A DNA stretch of 64,000 bases from Parachlamydiales bacterium (GCA_041671045.1 JBAZCF010000010.1:1-64000); one strand, 5' to 3'; shown: positions 1-9,469, counted from the stretch's first letter. The notes: a model not told the origin generated them from the letters alone. Numbers and translations are program-made.

Positions 1-1
1 C

Positions 2-124
2 CAAGATCAAATTCTTAATAAATTTAAAAAACTTGAATGGTATTTTATTTTTGCGATGACTTTCGTCACCGCACAAGCACAGTATGACAATTTATTGTTA
101 CTTTACCTATCTAGCACTGTCTAA
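2..124 (+). CDS. Possible 3' end of a gene cut by the left window edge
   Basis: A reading frame open at the left edge runs 40 codons to TAA at 122-124. It is Leu/Tyr/Phe-rich towards its end (FAMTFVTAQAQ, then LLLLYLSST). It could be the C-terminus of a same-strand gene or chance; the fragment is too short to match to any family. The rest of the stretch to 349 is AT-rich, holds the palindrome at 282-297 and shows no other gene. Confidence 0.25.
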   Translation, partial: QDQILNKFKKLEWYFIFAMTFVTAQAQYDNLLLLYLSSTV

Positions 125-281
125 ATAACTTATACAGTTTCAGAGAACTGCTTTCTGTCCGCCGTTTTAGTATTTCAGCGAACATACTAACAAATATAGA
201 TATCATAGGGAATTTCTGCAAGCATTTTCGAAATAAATATCCTATTCCCTTGAGAAACAAGGGTTTTGGATACAATAAGGT

Positions 282-297
282 ATACTCGTACGAGTAT
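282..297. promoter_or_regulatory. Perfect 16-bp palindrome, candidate operator
   Basis: ATACTCGTACGAGTAT is its own reverse complement. It lies 52 bp upstream of the ATG at 350 and overlaps a possible -10 hexamer TATACT (281-286). A dimeric regulator site over the promoter is the natural inference; the regulator is not known. Confidence 0.45.
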
Positions 298-349
298 TGT
301 TCTTCTTGATAAAAAAAGAATCCTCTAAAATCAAGAGAAAAAGAATCTC

Positions 350-1906
350 ATGCAAAAAAAACTTTTAATTTACTCCTTAGTGCTTCTCAACACGTTATCT
401 GTTAAAAGTTTAGCGATCGAGTATCAACGCCATCCTAGCGCGGTACACTTTGCTTATAAAAGTTTGCCGAGCAACAGCTTGAAAGAACTCCTAGCCTTCA
501 GTGTGTTATATCCCGAAACTCAGCAAGGCCAAGCCTCCATCCGTGAAGTACTTAGCTTGCTGATGGAGCCTAACTTAATAAGTTACGAACAAATCCATAA
601 AGCATCTGCTGCAGCACCCGACTTGATCCGACTTTCAAAAGCTCTCCCCGGTTCCTTTAATTCCTGTTCTGAAGAGGCCCTGGAAATCATAGAAAATGCG
701 TCAGGACATCTTCTTAACCGCCGCCTTGCAGGATATGGCATTACAGAACTTACTCTTGCCCAAAGAATGGCGCCAGATCAGATCGATCTTGCACGCGCTT
801 TGCTATTGGCGGAAATGGGCAGTTCCCCCGAAACCTTGCAGCATGTGCGTTGTTACGAAGCAGCGCTGGATTGGATGGCTTTGCAGATATTGTTGCAATT
901 AGGCCCCCATGCAACGCATGAACAAATGATCAATGCGATAAACGCCTATCTATTCCAAGTGCTGCATTATCGATTTCCCGCTTACCGTAAATACGCGAAG
1001 CAAATACAAAACTATTCTTTACTTGGAAAAGTCATAGAAGCCCGCCAAGGCGTTTGCTTGGGCGTTAGCTTACTTTTTGCTTGTCTTGCCCAACGTGTAG
1101 GACTCCCCTTGCAAATCATTACCCCTCCAGGCCACATCTTTCTCCGCTATGAAACAGCGCAAGGATATAGAAATATCGAAACTACTGCGGGGGGCATTCA
1201 TTTAGAAGATGAAAACTATTTAGGTATAGAACTGGAAGAGCTTCCCCGTCGAACTGTCAAAGAAACTATCGGATTAGCACATCTTAATACCGGATCAACC
1301 TATTGGCAGAATGGTGACTATGATAAAGCGCTGGAAGAGTATGCAAAAGCAAAAACATACATGGGAGACGACCCGCTGCTGCAGTGTTTTACCGGTTTTT
1401 GCTTGTGTCTAAGCGGGAGAATAGAGGAAGGAAAAAAGAATCTGATGCGTATTCGCAACAGTAATCATCCACTGATGCACCAAACAAAAATGATTGCAGC
1501 AGACTTCTTGGATGGCAGGACAGATGTAGAAGCTCTCAAGCTTGTATACGTTGAGGTTGATAAAGTGAGGACTGAACAAGAAAAACATTGTAATGAACTC
1601 ATGGTGATGATGGAAAGATGTCCGCAATTTCGGGCAGGGTGGATGAAGCTTGCGATGACTTGGATGGATATGCAGAGAGAAGATAAAGCAATAGAAGCGA
1701 TAGAAAAAAGTCATCAAGTCGATCCTAACGACCTTTCCGTAGAATATTTTCTTGCCCAGTTATCCCTTTCCCGACAAGATTACATTCAGGCTTGGAAATA
1801 TTTGTTAAATGCAGAAAAACTTGCAGAAAAGAGGGTTAAACCCTTCAAGCCACTTAAACAATTAAGAAGCCAGCTCTCATCTTGCTGCGCCATTCCGGAG
1901 AATTAA
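350..1906 (+). CDS. Secreted transglutaminase-like (SirB1-type) protein with TPR repeats
   Basis: A 518-residue protein starting with a hydrophobic signal-like segment (about 1-22). The middle part carries a SirB1/transglutaminase-like core: a Cys in GVCLGVSLLFACLAQ (about 230) and a downstream His in PPGHIFLRY (about 262), the usual Cys-His arrangement of this fold. The C-terminal half is made of TPR-like helical pairs (NTGSTYWQNGDYDKALEEY and similar). Other SirB1-like proteins are often fused to TPRs and their substrates are mostly unknown. The palindrome at 282-297 may control it. The stop lies inside the ribosome-binding region of the next gene, so the two are probably co-transcribed. 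Family fairly sure, activity unknown. Confidence 0.75.
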   Translation: MQKKLLIYSLVLLNTLSVKSLAIEYQRHPSAVHFAYKSLPSNSLKELLAFSVLYPETQQGQASIREVLSLLMEPNLISYEQIHKASAAAPDLIRLSKALPGSFNSCSEEALEIIENASGHLLNRRLAGYGITELTLAQRMAPDQIDLARALLLAEMGSSPETLQHVRCYEAALDWMALQILLQLGPHATHEQMINAINAYLFQVLHYRFPAYRKYAKQIQNYSLLGKVIEARQGVCLGVSLLFACLAQRVGLPLQIITPPGHIFLRYETAQGYRNIETTAGGIHLEDENYLGIELEELPRRTVKETIGLAHLNTGSTYWQNGDYDKALEEYAKAKTYMGDDPLLQCFTGFCLCLSGRIEEGKKNLMRIRNSNHPLMHQTKMIAADFLDGRTDVEALKLVYVEVDKVRTEQEKHCNELMVMMERCPQFRAGWMKLAMTWMDMQREDKAIEAIEKSHQVDPNDLSVEYFLAQLSLSRQDYIQAWKYLLNAEKLAEKRVKPFKPLKQLRSQLSSCCAIPEN

Positions 1907-1907
1907 C

Positions 1908-2492
1908 ATGACAAAGATTTATACAAAAACTGGCGATGCGGGAGAAACCTCCCTATTTACAGGTAAAAGAGTTTCCAAAGCAGATGCATTCATCGCAGCT
2001 TTAGGTGCTATTGACGAATGTAATAGTGCCATCGGTTTATCGATAGCTGCTTTCCCAAAAGATATTTCATTTGATAGCTTGCGGGAAGAGTTGATCATTA
2101 TACAACACGCTCTTTTTGATGTAGGTGCTGCTGTGGCTACTCCTAGAACTCAAGCAGTTGAATCTAAATTACAGAAAACACGCTTTGATACCGAAGCGAC
2201 AAATTTTTTAGAAAGCTGGATTGACAAGCATGAACATGAACTTCCCAAATTAAAAGCTTTTATTTTACCTGGCGGTCATCCTGCAGGAGCTACGCTACAT
2301 CTGGCGCGTACAATTTGCCGACGTGCTGAGCGTCATGCTGTTCCTTTATATCAAAATGCTGATATTACAGAAGAAGTCCTGATCTATCTTAACAGACTAT
2401 CCGACTATTTATTTGTTGCTGCAAGACAGATTAATCATCTTGCAGGTTCACCTGAAACTTTATGGGAGCATCATAAAATTCACTCAAACTAA
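1908..2492 (+). CDS. ATP:cob(I)alamin adenosyltransferase, PduO type
   Basis: Transfers the adenosyl group of ATP to cob(I)alamin, giving adenosylcobalamin. The 194 residues match the family's usual length. The N-terminal ATP-binding motif reads KIYTKTGDAGETSLFTG, and the C-terminal part has TICRRAERHAV and LNRLSDYLFVAAR, the arginine/aspartate signature of PduO-type enzymes. ATG follows GGAG by 7 nt, and the previous gene ends only one base upstream. No cobalamin riboswitch is visible upstream and no B12-dependent enzyme is encoded in the window, so its client enzyme must lie elsewhere. Confidence 0.93.
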   Translation: MTKIYTKTGDAGETSLFTGKRVSKADAFIAALGAIDECNSAIGLSIAAFPKDISFDSLREELIIIQHALFDVGAAVATPRTQAVESKLQKTRFDTEATNFLESWIDKHEHELPKLKAFILPGGHPAGATLHLARTICRRAERHAVPLYQNADITEEVLIYLNRLSDYLFVAARQINHLAGSPETLWEHHKIHSN

Positions 2493-2503
2493 TCGAGGCT
2501 GCG

Positions 2504-3667
2504 ATGATCGAAGATATTCGTTTTGTTGGAACTTTTGCTCGAAAAGACATTGTAAAAACAGAAGAACCCCTCTTTAAGAATCGGCAAGAAGGGAATCATG
2601 CCCATTATTTTGCGAATAATGCTAATGAAGGATATCGGAGAGAGATAGTTCTTGTCGGTTCCGACCTTCCAGATAGGATATCTGTTATTGACTTACGGCA
2701 GGTCATTGTAAGATTGATCCGCAGTCAAGAAGATGTCGATCTTAAGAAACTGAATGAAGAGGATGAAATAGAAGATTTTATTTCTGATATCTATGTAGCG
2801 GATTATTCGAAAACAGATCTCATGAAGACTCTCTTAGCATGCTTTAATGAGTTACCTAATTTACGTGAAAACAAACTTAGCGCTGAGGAACGAAGCCGCC
2901 TAACTGAAACTTTTCATCGAGTTAGCGAAGATTCTGCCTCGACGAAATTAAGTCTTGCAGCGAATACTCTGACAAATCAGTTATGGCTCTCTACCAATTA
3001 CCACTCAGTCTTTAGCGATATCTTAAAAAAACGGCTAGAAAACGAAGGCCCCTGCATTCATCTATCCAGTCAAAATGTGAGAGATTTACCACCTGCTCTT
3101 GAAGACTATAAAGAGACTTATCTTCTTGATCTTCGTACCAATTATTTGGTGGATTTACCGGAGTATCTGGAAAGTTTTACAGAATTGGTTTCATTAGAAT
3201 TAGAAAATAATGCCTTCAAGCATATTCCCGCCGTGGTGTTTAAATTATCGAAATTGGACTACCTCGGAATGAATGAAAACGATTTAAGAGAAATTCCTGA
3301 TGAGATTTCAAATTTGAAAGAGCTCACTGTCTTATTCTTAGAGGATAATAATATCACTAAAGTCACGGAAAGTATTGGTGATCTAGAAAAATTGATCAAT
3401 ATCAACCTTTCTGTGAATAAACTCTCAACCCTGCCTGAATCTATAAATAAACTGCCCTTAGAAGAACTACGCCTAAATCATAACAATTTTACTTCCGTAC
3501 CTGAATGCCTTTTTAGCTTACCCTCCACTTGTTATATTGATTTTTGTGACAACCCCCTTACAGAAGAATCTAAGGAAAGCTTAATGACTAGGATTCAGTC
3601 CCCTGATTATAAAGGGCCAAAAATCTGCTACACGTATGAAAATATGGAAAATATAGACTTCGATTGA
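2504..3667 (+). CDS. Leucine-rich repeat protein
   Basis: 387 residues. The first ~185 have no family I recognise. From about 195 to 345 there are roughly six to seven LRRs of the plain LxxLxLxxNxLxxLP type, e.g. LDLRTNYLVDLPEYL and INLSVNKLSTLPESI. There is no signal peptide or membrane segment. GAGG precedes the ATG, 11 bp after the cobalamin adenosyltransferase stop, so it may be the third gene of that operon. LRR proteins of intracellular chlamydiae are often candidate type III effectors; here that is inference only. Confidence 0.8.
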   Translation: MIEDIRFVGTFARKDIVKTEEPLFKNRQEGNHAHYFANNANEGYRREIVLVGSDLPDRISVIDLRQVIVRLIRSQEDVDLKKLNEEDEIEDFISDIYVADYSKTDLMKTLLACFNELPNLRENKLSAEERSRLTETFHRVSEDSASTKLSLAANTLTNQLWLSTNYHSVFSDILKKRLENEGPCIHLSSQNVRDLPPALEDYKETYLLDLRTNYLVDLPEYLESFTELVSLELENNAFKHIPAVVFKLSKLDYLGMNENDLREIPDEISNLKELTVLFLEDNNITKVTESIGDLEKLININLSVNKLSTLPESINKLPLEELRLNHNNFTSVPECLFSLPSTCYIDFCDNPLTEESKESLMTRIQSPDYKGPKICYTYENMENIDFD

Positions 3668-3683
3668 TCAGAATCACCCAAAG

Positions 3684-3714
3684 AGACCAAAGCGAAATCA
3701 TTCCGCTTTGGTCT
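3684..3714. terminator. Stem-loop between convergent genes
   Basis: Arms of 11 bp (AGACCAAAGCG at 3684-3694 and its complement at 3704-3714) with a 9-nt loop lie between the LRR gene and the end of ispG. The flanking T/A runs are short on both sides, so a weak bidirectional terminator is likely. Confidence 0.55.
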
Positions 3715-3725
3715 TAAAAGAATAG

Positions 3726-5645
3726 TTATGCTTCTACAGTAGCTACAACTGGCTCTATCCACCGATCGTGTGCTTTGATCAATGCCACGAGTCGGTCATC
3801 GGCATCAGAAAAGTCGATGTTTTTCTCGACGCAGGTTTTACCCACGTACAGGTCGATTTTACCTGGTTTGGAACCTACATAACCAAAGTCTGCGTCTGCC
3901 ATTTCGCCTGGACCGTTCACGATACAACCCATAATGGCAATCTTAACTCCAGGTAGATGTGCTGTCCTTTCACGAATACGCGCTGAAACTTCCTGCAGGT
4001 TGAAAAGTGTTCTTCCGCAACTTGGACAAGAGATAAAATCCGTTTTGATAGTGCGCATCCTTGCTGCTTGCAAGATGTTAAAACTCAGTCTTCGCAACGT
4101 ATTCATCGCATAGTTACCTTCAAGCAGTATTCCGTCCGCTAAGCTATCAGCAAATAACGCTCCGCATTCTGTAGAAGCCTGAATGACAAGATCTTCTTCG
4201 TTGCACGTATATGACATCCATAGAAGCACCGGAGCATCAAAAGCATTTTCCTTTGCCCAAAGCAAGAAGGAACGTACATAGTGAAAACGATCTAGAGCTT
4301 TAGGTTTGATAAATACCAATGCCGGTTTTAGATCAATCAGCTTTTTCCATTCGTCTTCAGTCTCATCTGTCACCACAATAGCTTTAGGATTTTGAGGTGC
4401 AATCAACGCAAACTTTTGTACGTTTGCACGCGAGCCGGCATTTTTCAATGGTTGAAGATCATTATGTGTCAAAACGGTGACACCGGCTTCATGCAGTTTT
4501 TCAATTTTATTCTGCAGACCTTCGCCAATCTCCCCTTCATAGACAATTAGGTCAGGACTGTCGATTTTCAGTTTGGGACGGTTGAATGCTGTTTCGTACC
4601 CGGCATCCTGGAAGAACGACTCTTTCTCAAATTCACTTTTTGAAGCTAATACTGCCACAGTTCCATCACGATGCATCGAGACTGTCTTAGGAAGCGTTAC
4701 AGCTTTTTTCTCTACGAACATCGAAATACGTTGCTCACCACCATAACCGGGTAATGATTCATAATGGTGTGCAAAATTTACTAGACGTTTGCAAGGATCT
4801 ATTTCATACCAAGGATCTTCAGTTAATGAGACGCGGATGGTGTCGCCCAAACCATCTAAAAGTAAGGCGCCAATACCCATTGCGGACTTGATACGTCCAT
4901 CTTCCCCTTCACCAGCTTCTGTCACGCCCAAATGGAGTGGATAATTCCAGCCTAATTTAATCATTTCAGCATTCAGCATGCGGTAGGCTTGCATCATCAC
5001 AATAGGATTGGAGGCTTTCATCGAGAAAATAATATCGTGATAATCGTATTTGCGGCAGATGCGTGTATATTCTAATGCAGACTCCACCATCCCAGCCGGC
5101 GAATCGCCGAAGCGGTTCATGATACGGTCGGAAAGGGAACCATGGTTTGTACCAATACGCATCGAGATTTTGCGTTCTTTACATTTTTTGATAAGGGGAG
5201 AAAATTTCTCTTCGATCCGTACAAGTTCTGCAGCATAGCTTGCGTCATCATATTCTATCACCCTGAATTGGGCCCGCTTGTCAGCATAGTTGCCCGGGTT
5301 GATACGTACTTTGTCCACAAATTCAGCTACACGCATAGCTGCCGGCGGGAAAAAGTGGATGTCTGCAACAAGAGGAATAGTATAATTGGCTTGGACAAGT
5401 AGGTTCTTTATCTCTTCACAGGTATCCGCTTCCTTCATGCCTTGAACAGTCACACGGGCAATTTCACAGCCATAATCGGCAAGCTTTTTGATTTGGTCCG
5501 CTGTAGCTGCTGCGTCACGTGTATCCGACGTGGTCATTGATTGGATGCGTACAGGATTGGTTCCACCTACGGCGACATTGCCGACCATGACGACACGTGT
5601 GGGAAAACGTTTTGTGCGATGAGTATCAAATGTAAACTTATCCAT
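3726..5645 (-). CDS. ispG: 4-hydroxy-3-methylbut-2-enyl diphosphate synthase, long (insert-containing) form
   Basis: Converts methylerythritol cyclodiphosphate to HMBPP in the MEP isoprenoid pathway. At 639 residues it is much longer than the ~370-residue enzyme of E. coli. An extra domain (about 290-520) sits between the N-terminal TIM barrel and the C-terminal iron-sulfur domain, the architecture known from plants and chlamydiae. The [4Fe-4S] ligands are seen in CPSCGR (about 539-542) and GCIVNGPGE (about 572). The N-terminus has RTKRFPTRVVMVGNVAVGG and the barrel PLVADIHF. ATG is preceded by AAGGA. It is transcribed alone, convergent with the LRR gene and divergent from the histidine phosphatase. 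Confidence 0.97.
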   Translation of the reverse strand: MDKFTFDTHRTKRFPTRVVMVGNVAVGGTNPVRIQSMTTSDTRDAAATADQIKKLADYGCEIARVTVQGMKEADTCEEIKNLLVQANYTIPLVADIHFFPPAAMRVAEFVDKVRINPGNYADKRAQFRVIEYDDASYAAELVRIEEKFSPLIKKCKERKISMRIGTNHGSLSDRIMNRFGDSPAGMVESALEYTRICRKYDYHDIIFSMKASNPIVMMQAYRMLNAEMIKLGWNYPLHLGVTEAGEGEDGRIKSAMGIGALLLDGLGDTIRVSLTEDPWYEIDPCKRLVNFAHHYESLPGYGGEQRISMFVEKKAVTLPKTVSMHRDGTVAVLASKSEFEKESFFQDAGYETAFNRPKLKIDSPDLIVYEGEIGEGLQNKIEKLHEAGVTVLTHNDLQPLKNAGSRANVQKFALIAPQNPKAIVVTDETEDEWKKLIDLKPALVFIKPKALDRFHYVRSFLLWAKENAFDAPVLLWMSYTCNEEDLVIQASTECGALFADSLADGILLEGNYAMNTLRRLSFNILQAARMRTIKTDFISCPSCGRTLFNLQEVSARIRERTAHLPGVKIAIMGCIVNGPGEMADADFGYVGSKPGKIDLYVGKTCVEKNIDFSDADDRLVALIKAHDRWIEPVVATVEA

Positions 5646-5714
5646 TTACAATTCCTTGTTGTAATAGTGGAAATAGAATAGCATAAATATGATTAAAAAA
5701 AATCGTAGTCAGAC

Positions 5715-6374
5715 ATGTTAAAATATTGGTATATACTTATGATAACTTTTACAACTATGACCCAAGCTGTAGAAGCTTTTAAACCTTCCATTGATCATGA
5801 ACTAGTACAAGAATTAATCACTAAACAGATTAGAATTATTGCTATTCGTCACGGAGAGGCTTTGCATAATCTGGGTTCCCTTATGAACTCCTCTCGTTCT
5901 CCGGGAATACACCTCACAGAGCGCGGAATCCAACAGGTCAGGAATGCAGCAGAAAAATTACGTCATGAGCAAATCCATTATGTCTATGCTTCGCCTGTAT
6001 ATAGAACAATGCAAACAGCCCATTACCTTACAACATCATTAGGAGTCCCCCACTTAAAAGTTGCTGTAGCAGAAGATTTAAGAGAACAGCACTTTGGAAT
6101 CTTTGAAGGGCGTTCCTACTACGAGTACGTCGATTTCTTTGATGATCCTGAGGACGTATATACCAAAGCAGCCCCTGAAGGTGAATCCGGGGAAGAACTC
6201 TATATCCGCACAAAAGAATTTTTACGAAAAGTTGCTAGTGCTCACGAAAAAGAAACTGTAGTGTTAGTGACGCATGCTTTTAACTGCCATCATATAAATT
6301 ATTGCTTAACCGGATCGGATGCGGATTTACCCAACCAAGCAGAATTCAAAATCTATTCAGTTCAAGGCGAATAA
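5715..6374 (+). CDS. Histidine phosphatase superfamily protein with N-terminal signal-like segment
   Basis: 219 residues. A hydrophobic start (MLKYWYILMITFTTMTQAVEA) resembles a signal peptide or anchor. The branch 1 catalytic motif is AIRHGEA (about 45), followed by SPVYRTMQTAHYL, the acidic EDLREQHFGIFEG, and the second catalytic His in VLVTHAF. This is the phosphoglycerate-mutase-like phosphatase fold, and the substrate cannot be told from sequence. Its stop TAA overlaps the ATG of the following menG by one base (TAATG), so the two are translationally coupled. That points to co-expression with menaquinone synthesis but not to a defined role. Confidence 0.85.
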   Translation: MLKYWYILMITFTTMTQAVEAFKPSIDHELVQELITKQIRIIAIRHGEALHNLGSLMNSSRSPGIHLTERGIQQVRNAAEKLRHEQIHYVYASPVYRTMQTAHYLTTSLGVPHLKVAVAEDLREQHFGIFEGRSYYEYVDFFDDPEDVYTKAAPEGESGEELYIRTKEFLRKVASAHEKETVVLVTHAFNCHHINYCLTGSDADLPNQAEFKIYSVQGE

Positions 6375-7099
6375 TGGCTTACTCTAAAGACGATCCAAAA
6401 TCTGTGCAAACAATGTTTTCCAGCATTGCTCCACGTTACGATATGACAAATCTTATCATTTCATTAGGTTTGAATAAATATTGGAACCGGCAGCTTGTGA
6501 AACATTCCCTTTCCAGCGCTCCTGTGGGACACCTGTTGGATTTGTGCTGCGGGACCGGAGAGATCGCTTATGGTTTTCTAAACAGAACAAAGCTACCTCA
6601 GAAAGTACATCTTATCGATTTCAGCGAAAATATGCTGGTTATGGCTAAACAACGTGCCGAAAAATTGAAACTGCATTCCAAACATGAGCTCACCTTTACC
6701 CAGGGTGACGCACAAGCAATACCATTAGATAAAGACTCCGTTGCCTGCGTGAGCATTGCTTACGGAATTAGAAATGTTTATGACACTAAAAAATGCCTTG
6801 CTGAAGTTTTAAGGGTATTGCAGCCCGGCGGAATCTGCGGAATTTTAGAACTCACACGCCCTAAAAATAAGGTGATGCATCAACTTCATAAGATCTATTT
6901 AAGCACAATGCTACCTTTGCTAGGTAAGCTTCTTACTTCAAATCAAGATGCATATTCTTACCTAAAAGATACTGTAGGAAAATTTATTGAACCTGAAGAA
7001 ATTGCTGGAATCATGCAAAACACGGGCTTTAGAAATGTGCGTGTCATCCCCTTAAGTTTTGGCATCGCACATCTGATTGTAGCTGAAAAAAGTATCTAA
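6374..7099 (+). CDS. menG: Demethylmenaquinone methyltransferase (UbiE/MenG)
   Basis: SAM-dependent C-methylation, the last step of menaquinone synthesis. The 241-residue protein has the UbiE hallmarks: VQTMFSSIAPRYDMTN near the start, the SAM loop LLDLCCGTGEIA (about 48-59), and GGICGILELTRP. A 24-codon in-frame extension upstream (ATG at 6302) lies inside the phosphatase gene. The start at 6374 is preferred because the protein then begins like its homologues and overlaps the upstream stop by one base. It is separated from the other men genes (10,219-16,409). Confidence 0.93.
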   Translation: MAYSKDDPKSVQTMFSSIAPRYDMTNLIISLGLNKYWNRQLVKHSLSSAPVGHLLDLCCGTGEIAYGFLNRTKLPQKVHLIDFSENMLVMAKQRAEKLKLHSKHELTFTQGDAQAIPLDKDSVACVSIAYGIRNVYDTKKCLAEVLRVLQPGGICGILELTRPKNKVMHQLHKIYLSTMLPLLGKLLTSNQDAYSYLKDTVGKFIEPEEIAGIMQNTGFRNVRVIPLSFGIAHLIVAEKSI

Positions 7100-7118
7100 T
7101 TAACTTTAAGGACACGAA

Positions 7119-7862
7119 ATGAGTCTCTTGAATATCCATCCTAATTTACCTACCACTACAGTTCAGAGCGAGTTCACTTCTCCCCCTGTAACATCTATAG
7201 TCTTTGCTGAGCTCTCAGAAAATCCTTTAAAGATTTCAAATCTAATTGACCTTCTAAAAGGGATTTTACCTGAATTAGGTGAAAAAAATAATCCTGAAGA
7301 CCCGAATAATATCCCTCCGTATACAATTTTGGGAATCTCAAATCCCCCACGTCAGGCTTATGTCAGAGAGCAGTTTTTACATATCAACACACTCTTAACA
7401 AATGCTCTTACAGCGCCCTTATATAAAGATAAGGATCTTTCTAAAGAATACATCTTTGCACTGACTGAATCCATCCAGCGTGGCTATAGTACCGCCACTG
7501 GAGTGCTATTAGATCATTCCTCATTTTATATTAAAAATGACAACGAATCTCTTTTACCTGGGTCGAAGCCGTTAACCTTTTCTAAAATACAATTCAAGTG
7601 TTATGAAATACTTATTGATAGTGAGAATGAGATTAATATTTTTGATTTTCTCCGGTTAATTGAAACGTTTAACGCCCATAACTTAGCAGTCACATCCACT
7701 ATGGAAAGTGGTATATTCCATAAATTAAAAGCTTATTTTGCAGCTATCGATCCGGTTGTCCTAGAGCAAAATAACGAAACTGTGGATAGTTTATTCGAAA
7801 AATCCCGTGCAATACTGCTTGCGAACCTCAAAATTATGCCCCCACAAGGCATCAAATGCTAG
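7119..7862 (+). CDS. Hypothetical protein, paralogue of the next gene
   Basis: 247 residues with no family I recognise and no signal peptide or membrane segment. It is clearly paralogous to the gene at 7877: both have an N-terminal block with LPEL and PP/IPQY, the shared GVLLDHSSFYI / NVLLDHSSFYI segment (about 130-140), and the ending NEINIFDFLRLIETF versus NKINIFDLLRLMKIF. The RGYxxAxxVLLDHSSF segment faintly resembles an ankyrin helix pair. AAGGA precedes the ATG, 19 bp after menG. An expanded chlamydia-specific family is possible. Confidence 0.7.
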   Translation: MSLLNIHPNLPTTTVQSEFTSPPVTSIVFAELSENPLKISNLIDLLKGILPELGEKNNPEDPNNIPPYTILGISNPPRQAYVREQFLHINTLLTNALTAPLYKDKDLSKEYIFALTESIQRGYSTATGVLLDHSSFYIKNDNESLLPGSKPLTFSKIQFKCYEILIDSENEINIFDFLRLIETFNAHNLAVTSTMESGIFHKLKAYFAAIDPVVLEQNNETVDSLFEKSRAILLANLKIMPPQGIKC

Positions 7863-7876
7863 AAATACTGTAATAT

Positions 7877-8638
7877 ATGTTAGCTCTTGGACACACCCAC
7901 CTCAGCCCTGAGTTGTTTAAAAAAGAATATACAGAAGATGTGCATACTTCCGTACAGCCTCCTTCTTCTGAAGAAGGCTGTATGTATATTCCACTTAATC
8001 TTGTGGAATTATTATCTAAAATGAGTGTTCTTTTTCCGGAGTTAGCAGCTCAGGCCAATCCATATAACTCTACATTCATCCCTCAATATAAAATGGGGGA
8101 AATGACTTGTGTCTGTTATCGCCCTGCTGTGCTGGAAAATCGTTCAAACGTTGTTACCTTGCTTCTGAATGCCCTGAATAACCCTTCTTTTAAGGATAGT
8201 CAACTTGCCTCCGTCTATGAAGAAGCATTAGCTGAGGCTGTATTTAGGGGGTATGCAGGAGCTGTGAATGTTCTCTTAGATCATTCCTCATTTTATATAA
8301 ATGCTTATAATAAAAACGAAACTTCTGTTCCTGGCTACGTGCCGATGCCGCTAACCTGTTTTAAGATACAAACCAGGTGTTATAAAGCACTTATTGATGG
8401 TGAGAATAAGATTAATATTTTTGATCTTCTACGATTAATGAAGATCTTTGGAGACCATGGATTAAAGATGTCATTTGCTTTCGAAGCAGATCTCTATAGC
8501 AAAATATATATAGCGATCGGCGCTTTAGATTTAAAATCCAAAAACATCAACCGTGATGAGCTTTGCAAACAGGTTAATGCCTCTGTAGCAGCATATATGC
8601 GGGATAAAATCTCCGTTCATGGCGGTATTCGGGTTTAG
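7877..8638 (+). CDS. Hypothetical protein, tandem paralogue of the preceding gene
   Basis: 253 residues, same architecture as the gene at 7119 and 14 bp downstream of it, so a tandem duplication followed by divergence. The conserved core spans about 125-190 (LLDHSSF, CYKALIDGENKINIFDLLRL), while both ends have diverged. No Shine-Dalgarno is clear, so it may depend on translation of its neighbour. A hairpin terminator follows at 8653. Function unknown. Confidence 0.7.
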   Translation: MLALGHTHLSPELFKKEYTEDVHTSVQPPSSEEGCMYIPLNLVELLSKMSVLFPELAAQANPYNSTFIPQYKMGEMTCVCYRPAVLENRSNVVTLLLNALNNPSFKDSQLASVYEEALAEAVFRGYAGAVNVLLDHSSFYINAYNKNETSVPGYVPMPLTCFKIQTRCYKALIDGENKINIFDLLRLMKIFGDHGLKMSFAFEADLYSKIYIAIGALDLKSKNINRDELCKQVNASVAAYMRDKISVHGGIRV

Positions 8639-8652
8639 AGCCTACTCCTAGT

Positions 8653-8673
8653 GCTGCGACTTGTCGCAGCTTT
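8653..8673 (+). terminator. Rho-independent terminator
   Basis: GCTGCGA / TCGCAGC stem (7 bp) with a 4-nt loop followed by TTT, 15 bp after the second paralogue. It probably ends the phosphatase-menG-paralogue transcript. Confidence 0.6.
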
Positions 8674-8807
8674 CATTGCCATCGACTTGCCGAGGCATCT
8701 TACACAATGTTTTTTAAGCGGCCCGTCGTTCCCCACGCTCTTTGTGTTGACAATAAGGCTTCAATTTTTCGAATTTTCTCAGATAATTCCATAGATAATA
8801 CAGTGAC

Positions 8808-9251
8808 TTAAGGTAACCAGTCTGCGGGTCCAAGATATCCTCTTACTGGCTGAATGAAGAACATGCATGCAATTTTTTTGATAGTGTCTATCAGTGCAGC
8901 TATCATCCCCGTTTCTAGGGCTACAACCGCAATTTTTCTAGCAACATGTATCCCTACAGGGACTGCTGTTGTAAGGAAAACATGAGAGAAACTTATATAT
9001 AATGCAGCTAACCCATTTTCAGCTAAGATAACGGAGAAGAACCTCCTTCTTGTTGAATTCTGAGGGCATAACATATTAAATAATTCGTATGACTTTCTGA
9101 TAAAAGTATAATTCGAATGAGTTAAAGTATTAGGATTTATGCTTTGAATCAGTACGGCTACTTTTCTACCTATCCAAAAACTAGCAAACAAGGGGGTTAG
9201 TTTAACTGCCAAGGGAAAAAAATAATACGGTGCTACTATTAATGCGTTCAT
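8808..9251 (-). CDS. Hypothetical membrane protein
   Basis: 147 residues, not recognised. Hydrophobic stretches at about 3-30, 72-100 and 108-125 suggest two to four membrane segments, joined by a polar region with Cys and Arg (LCPQNSTRRRFF). The ATG is preceded by GGAG at 8-nt spacing, which supports it as real. It stands alone; about 170 bp to its left and 218 bp to its right are AT-rich and show no gene. Confidence 0.5.
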   Translation of the reverse strand: MNALIVAPYYFFPLAVKLTPLFASFWIGRKVAVLIQSINPNTLTHSNYTFIRKSYELFNMLCPQNSTRRRFFSVILAENGLAALYISFSHVFLTTAVPVGIHVARKIAVVALETGMIAALIDTIKKIACMFFIQPVRGYLGPADWLP

Positions 9252-9469
9252 TTATGTAACTCCAATTTTATACGTAAAATAATGGCGTAAGAAAGGCAGT
9301 ATACGAAAAGCGATCATTGGATTCACGCACATTCACCGCAAGCACATGAACAATAAATTCCATACTATAAATACAAGATATAATTATCATTTAAAATATA
9401 AAAATTATCAGTAATTTATTAAGAAATGATAAATAAAAAAATTATATCATACAATCAAAACGAGAATTA

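Noticed and set aside
1850..1907. Cobalamin riboswitch in front of the adenosyltransferase
   Set aside because: The upstream gene ends one base before the start codon, leaving no room, and no B12-box was seen.
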